This document shows, in pieces, positions 5,258 to 6,324 of a stretch of 6,324 nucleotides of DNA (position 1 is the stretch's first letter; each line of letters begins with the position of its first letter). Origin of the DNA: Dehalococcoidia bacterium (GTDB lineage Bacteria > Chloroflexota > Dehalococcoidia > Dehalococcoidales > BS750m-G39); the NCBI GenBank assembly GCA_004375675.1, contig SOKR01000150.1, positions 1 to 6,324 on the forward strand, given 5' to 3'. A program made the position numbers and the translations under genes. The notes beneath the pieces are model-generated. The model had not been told where the DNA came from. It made no database searches and saw only the letters and a list, made by a program, of their open reading frames with translations.

Positions 5258-6324
5258 CAGTTAGCTCTCTCTGAAGAACAGGAAATGTTAAGAACAATGG
5301 CGCGCGATTTTCTGGCCGACAAGCTGCCCAAGGCGACGGTCAAAGAGATAGAAGAGAGTGAAGCGGGCTATTCGCCGGAGCTGTGGAAAGAGATGGCGGG
5401 GCTGGGGTGGATGGGGCTGGCTTTCCCCGAAAAATACGGCGGCAGCGATATGAGCTTCCTCGACCTGGCTATATTAATAGAGGAGATGGGGCGGGCTTGC
5501 CTGCCCGGTCCCTACTTTTCCTCGGTGGTCTTGAGCGGCTTGACCATCCTCGATATCGGCAGCGAGGAGCAGAAAGCGGAATACCTACCCAAGATATCCA
5601 GCGGTGAGGTAATTTTTACTTTAGCCCTGACCGAAGCCAGCGCCAGCTATGAAGAGAGTAGCATTGAAACTAAGGCTACCGCCGAGGGCGATAACTACGT
5701 TATAAGCGGCACCAAGCTCTTCGTCCCCGACGCCAACGTCGCCGATTATATGCTGGTGGTGGCTAAGACCGATAAGGGGATTACCCTGTTTATCGTCGAC
5801 GCCAAGAGCGCGGGCATAAGCCATACGGTATTGAAAACAATCGCCGAGGATAAGCTCTGCGAGGTGGTCTTCGACAAGGTAAAGGTGCCCAAAGCCAATA
5901 TACTGGGCGAGCCGGATAAGGGCTGGCCGGAGGTAGAAAAAATCATTCAGCGGGGGGCAGCGGCTAAATGCTGCGAGATGGTGGGCTGCATTCAGCAGGC
6001 GCTGGATATGACCGTCGAGTACGCCAAGGACAGGAAGCAGTACGGGCGTCCCATCGGCAGCTTCCAGGTTATCCAGCACTACTGCGCCGACATGGCCACC
6101 GATGTTGACGGCACGCGGCTTTCCGCCTACAAGGTCGCCTGGATGTTGAGCGAGGGCCTGCCCTGCACGCAAGAGGTCGCCATCGCCAAGGCCTGGGCCG
6201 GGGAAGCCTGCCAGCGGGTGATGGCGCTAGCGCACCAGATCCACGGGGCTATCGGCGTGACCATAGACCACGACCTGCAGTACTACACGCGACGGGTGAA
6301 GGCAGCCGAGGTCAGCTTCGGCGA
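5255..6324 (+). CDS. Acyl-CoA dehydrogenase, putative partner subunit, 3' end cut by window
   Basis: The frame stays open to the right edge: 356 complete residues, with perhaps 20-30 missing. The N-terminal helices begin MQLALSEEQEMLRTMARDF, then GWMGLAFPEKYGG (51-63). The FAD loop, EPxAGSD-like in active ACADs, reads TEASASYE (126-133). The next segment is SGTKLFVPDANVADYMLV (151-168), lacking the aromatic-Thr/Ser pair seen as TWTS in the neighbour. The C-terminal domain has YAKDRKQYGRPIGSFQ (256-271) and HQIHGAIGVTIDHDLQYYTRR (327-347), typical of FadE27/FadE28-like and PimD-like subunits. The helix-G site reads QRGAAAKCC, with no Glu. It probably pairs with the product of the preceding gene, 35 bases upstream. 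Whether it binds FAD or is catalytic alone is doubtful. Substrate unknown. Confidence 0.88.
   Translation, partial: MQLALSEEQEMLRTMARDFLADKLPKATVKEIEESEAGYSPELWKEMAGLGWMGLAFPEKYGGSDMSFLDLAILIEEMGRACLPGPYFSSVVLSGLTILDIGSEEQKAEYLPKISSGEVIFTLALTEASASYEESSIETKATAEGDNYVISGTKLFVPDANVADYMLVVAKTDKGITLFIVDAKSAGISHTVLKTIAEDKLCEVVFDKVKVPKANILGEPDKGWPEVEKIIQRGAAAKCCEMVGCIQQALDMTVEYAKDRKQYGRPIGSFQVIQHYCADMATDVDGTRLSAYKVAWMLSEGLPCTQEVAIAKAWAGEACQRVMALAHQIHGAIGVTIDHDLQYYTRRVKAAEVSFG

Noticed and set aside
5621..6172. Minus-strand frame of 183 codons opposite the partial ACAD
   Set aside because: The opposite frame encodes a recognisable ACAD throughout; the antisense product shows no motif.
1..6324. tRNA, rRNA, CRISPR, insertion sequence or phage signals
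   Set aside because: I saw no repeat arrays, transposase motifs, attachment-type repeats or RNA gene signatures; the window is ordinary chromosomal coding DNA apart from the divergent spacer.

Overview
The window is 6.3 kb of fairly GC-rich bacterial DNA, densely coding, with no stretch of 300 bases lacking a gene. Two gene blocks point away from each other from a divergent promoter region at about 3600-3750. The left block, on the minus strand, reads from an acyl-CoA dehydrogenase (ACAD) into a core cluster: YceD/DUF177 protein, ribosomal protein L32 (rpmF), malonyl-CoA:ACP transacylase (fabD) and 3-oxoacyl-ACP reductase (fabG, cut by the left edge). The right block, on the plus strand, reads from a 76-residue stand-alone Lrp/AsnC effector-binding (RAM) protein into two different ACADs, the second cut by the right edge.

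Organism: the yceD-rpmF-fab linkage, strong AGGAGG-type ribosome binding sites, a TTG start and several ACADs suggest a free-living, possibly anaerobic, fatty- or organic-acid-degrading bacterium. A Chloroflexota (Dehalococcoidia-like), Firmicutes or deltaproteobacterial source would all fit. No marker here decides between them, and the assignment is inference. plsX and fabH, which often lie between rpmF and fabD, are absent; only 36 bases separate those two genes.

How the genes fit together: the left cluster builds fatty acids (FabD loads malonyl on ACP, FabG reduces 3-oxoacyl-ACP), while the three ACADs open beta-oxidation-type pathways on acyl-CoAs. The three ACADs differ in their catalytic base. 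The minus-strand enzyme has the usual C-terminal Glu (IYEG motif, E363). The first plus-strand enzyme has Ala there and a Glu in the helix-G position instead (E243), as in isovaleryl-CoA dehydrogenase. The second plus-strand enzyme has no Glu at the helix-G site and a changed FAD loop. The plus-strand pair therefore looks like a heteromeric (alpha2beta2-type) ACAD, as in actinobacterial FadE26/FadE27 or PimC/PimD. Its substrate cannot be read from the sequence.

The divergent region is the most structured non-coding part. It holds two good promoters, back-to-back -35 boxes forming an 8-bp dyad, and three alternating GTATAT half-sites at 8-bp pitch over the plus-strand -10. The RAM protein has no DNA-binding domain, so the protein that reads these sites is not encoded here. 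FabD shows a Pro in place of its catalytic His inside a run of eight G, which is either a real loss or a base-calling artefact.
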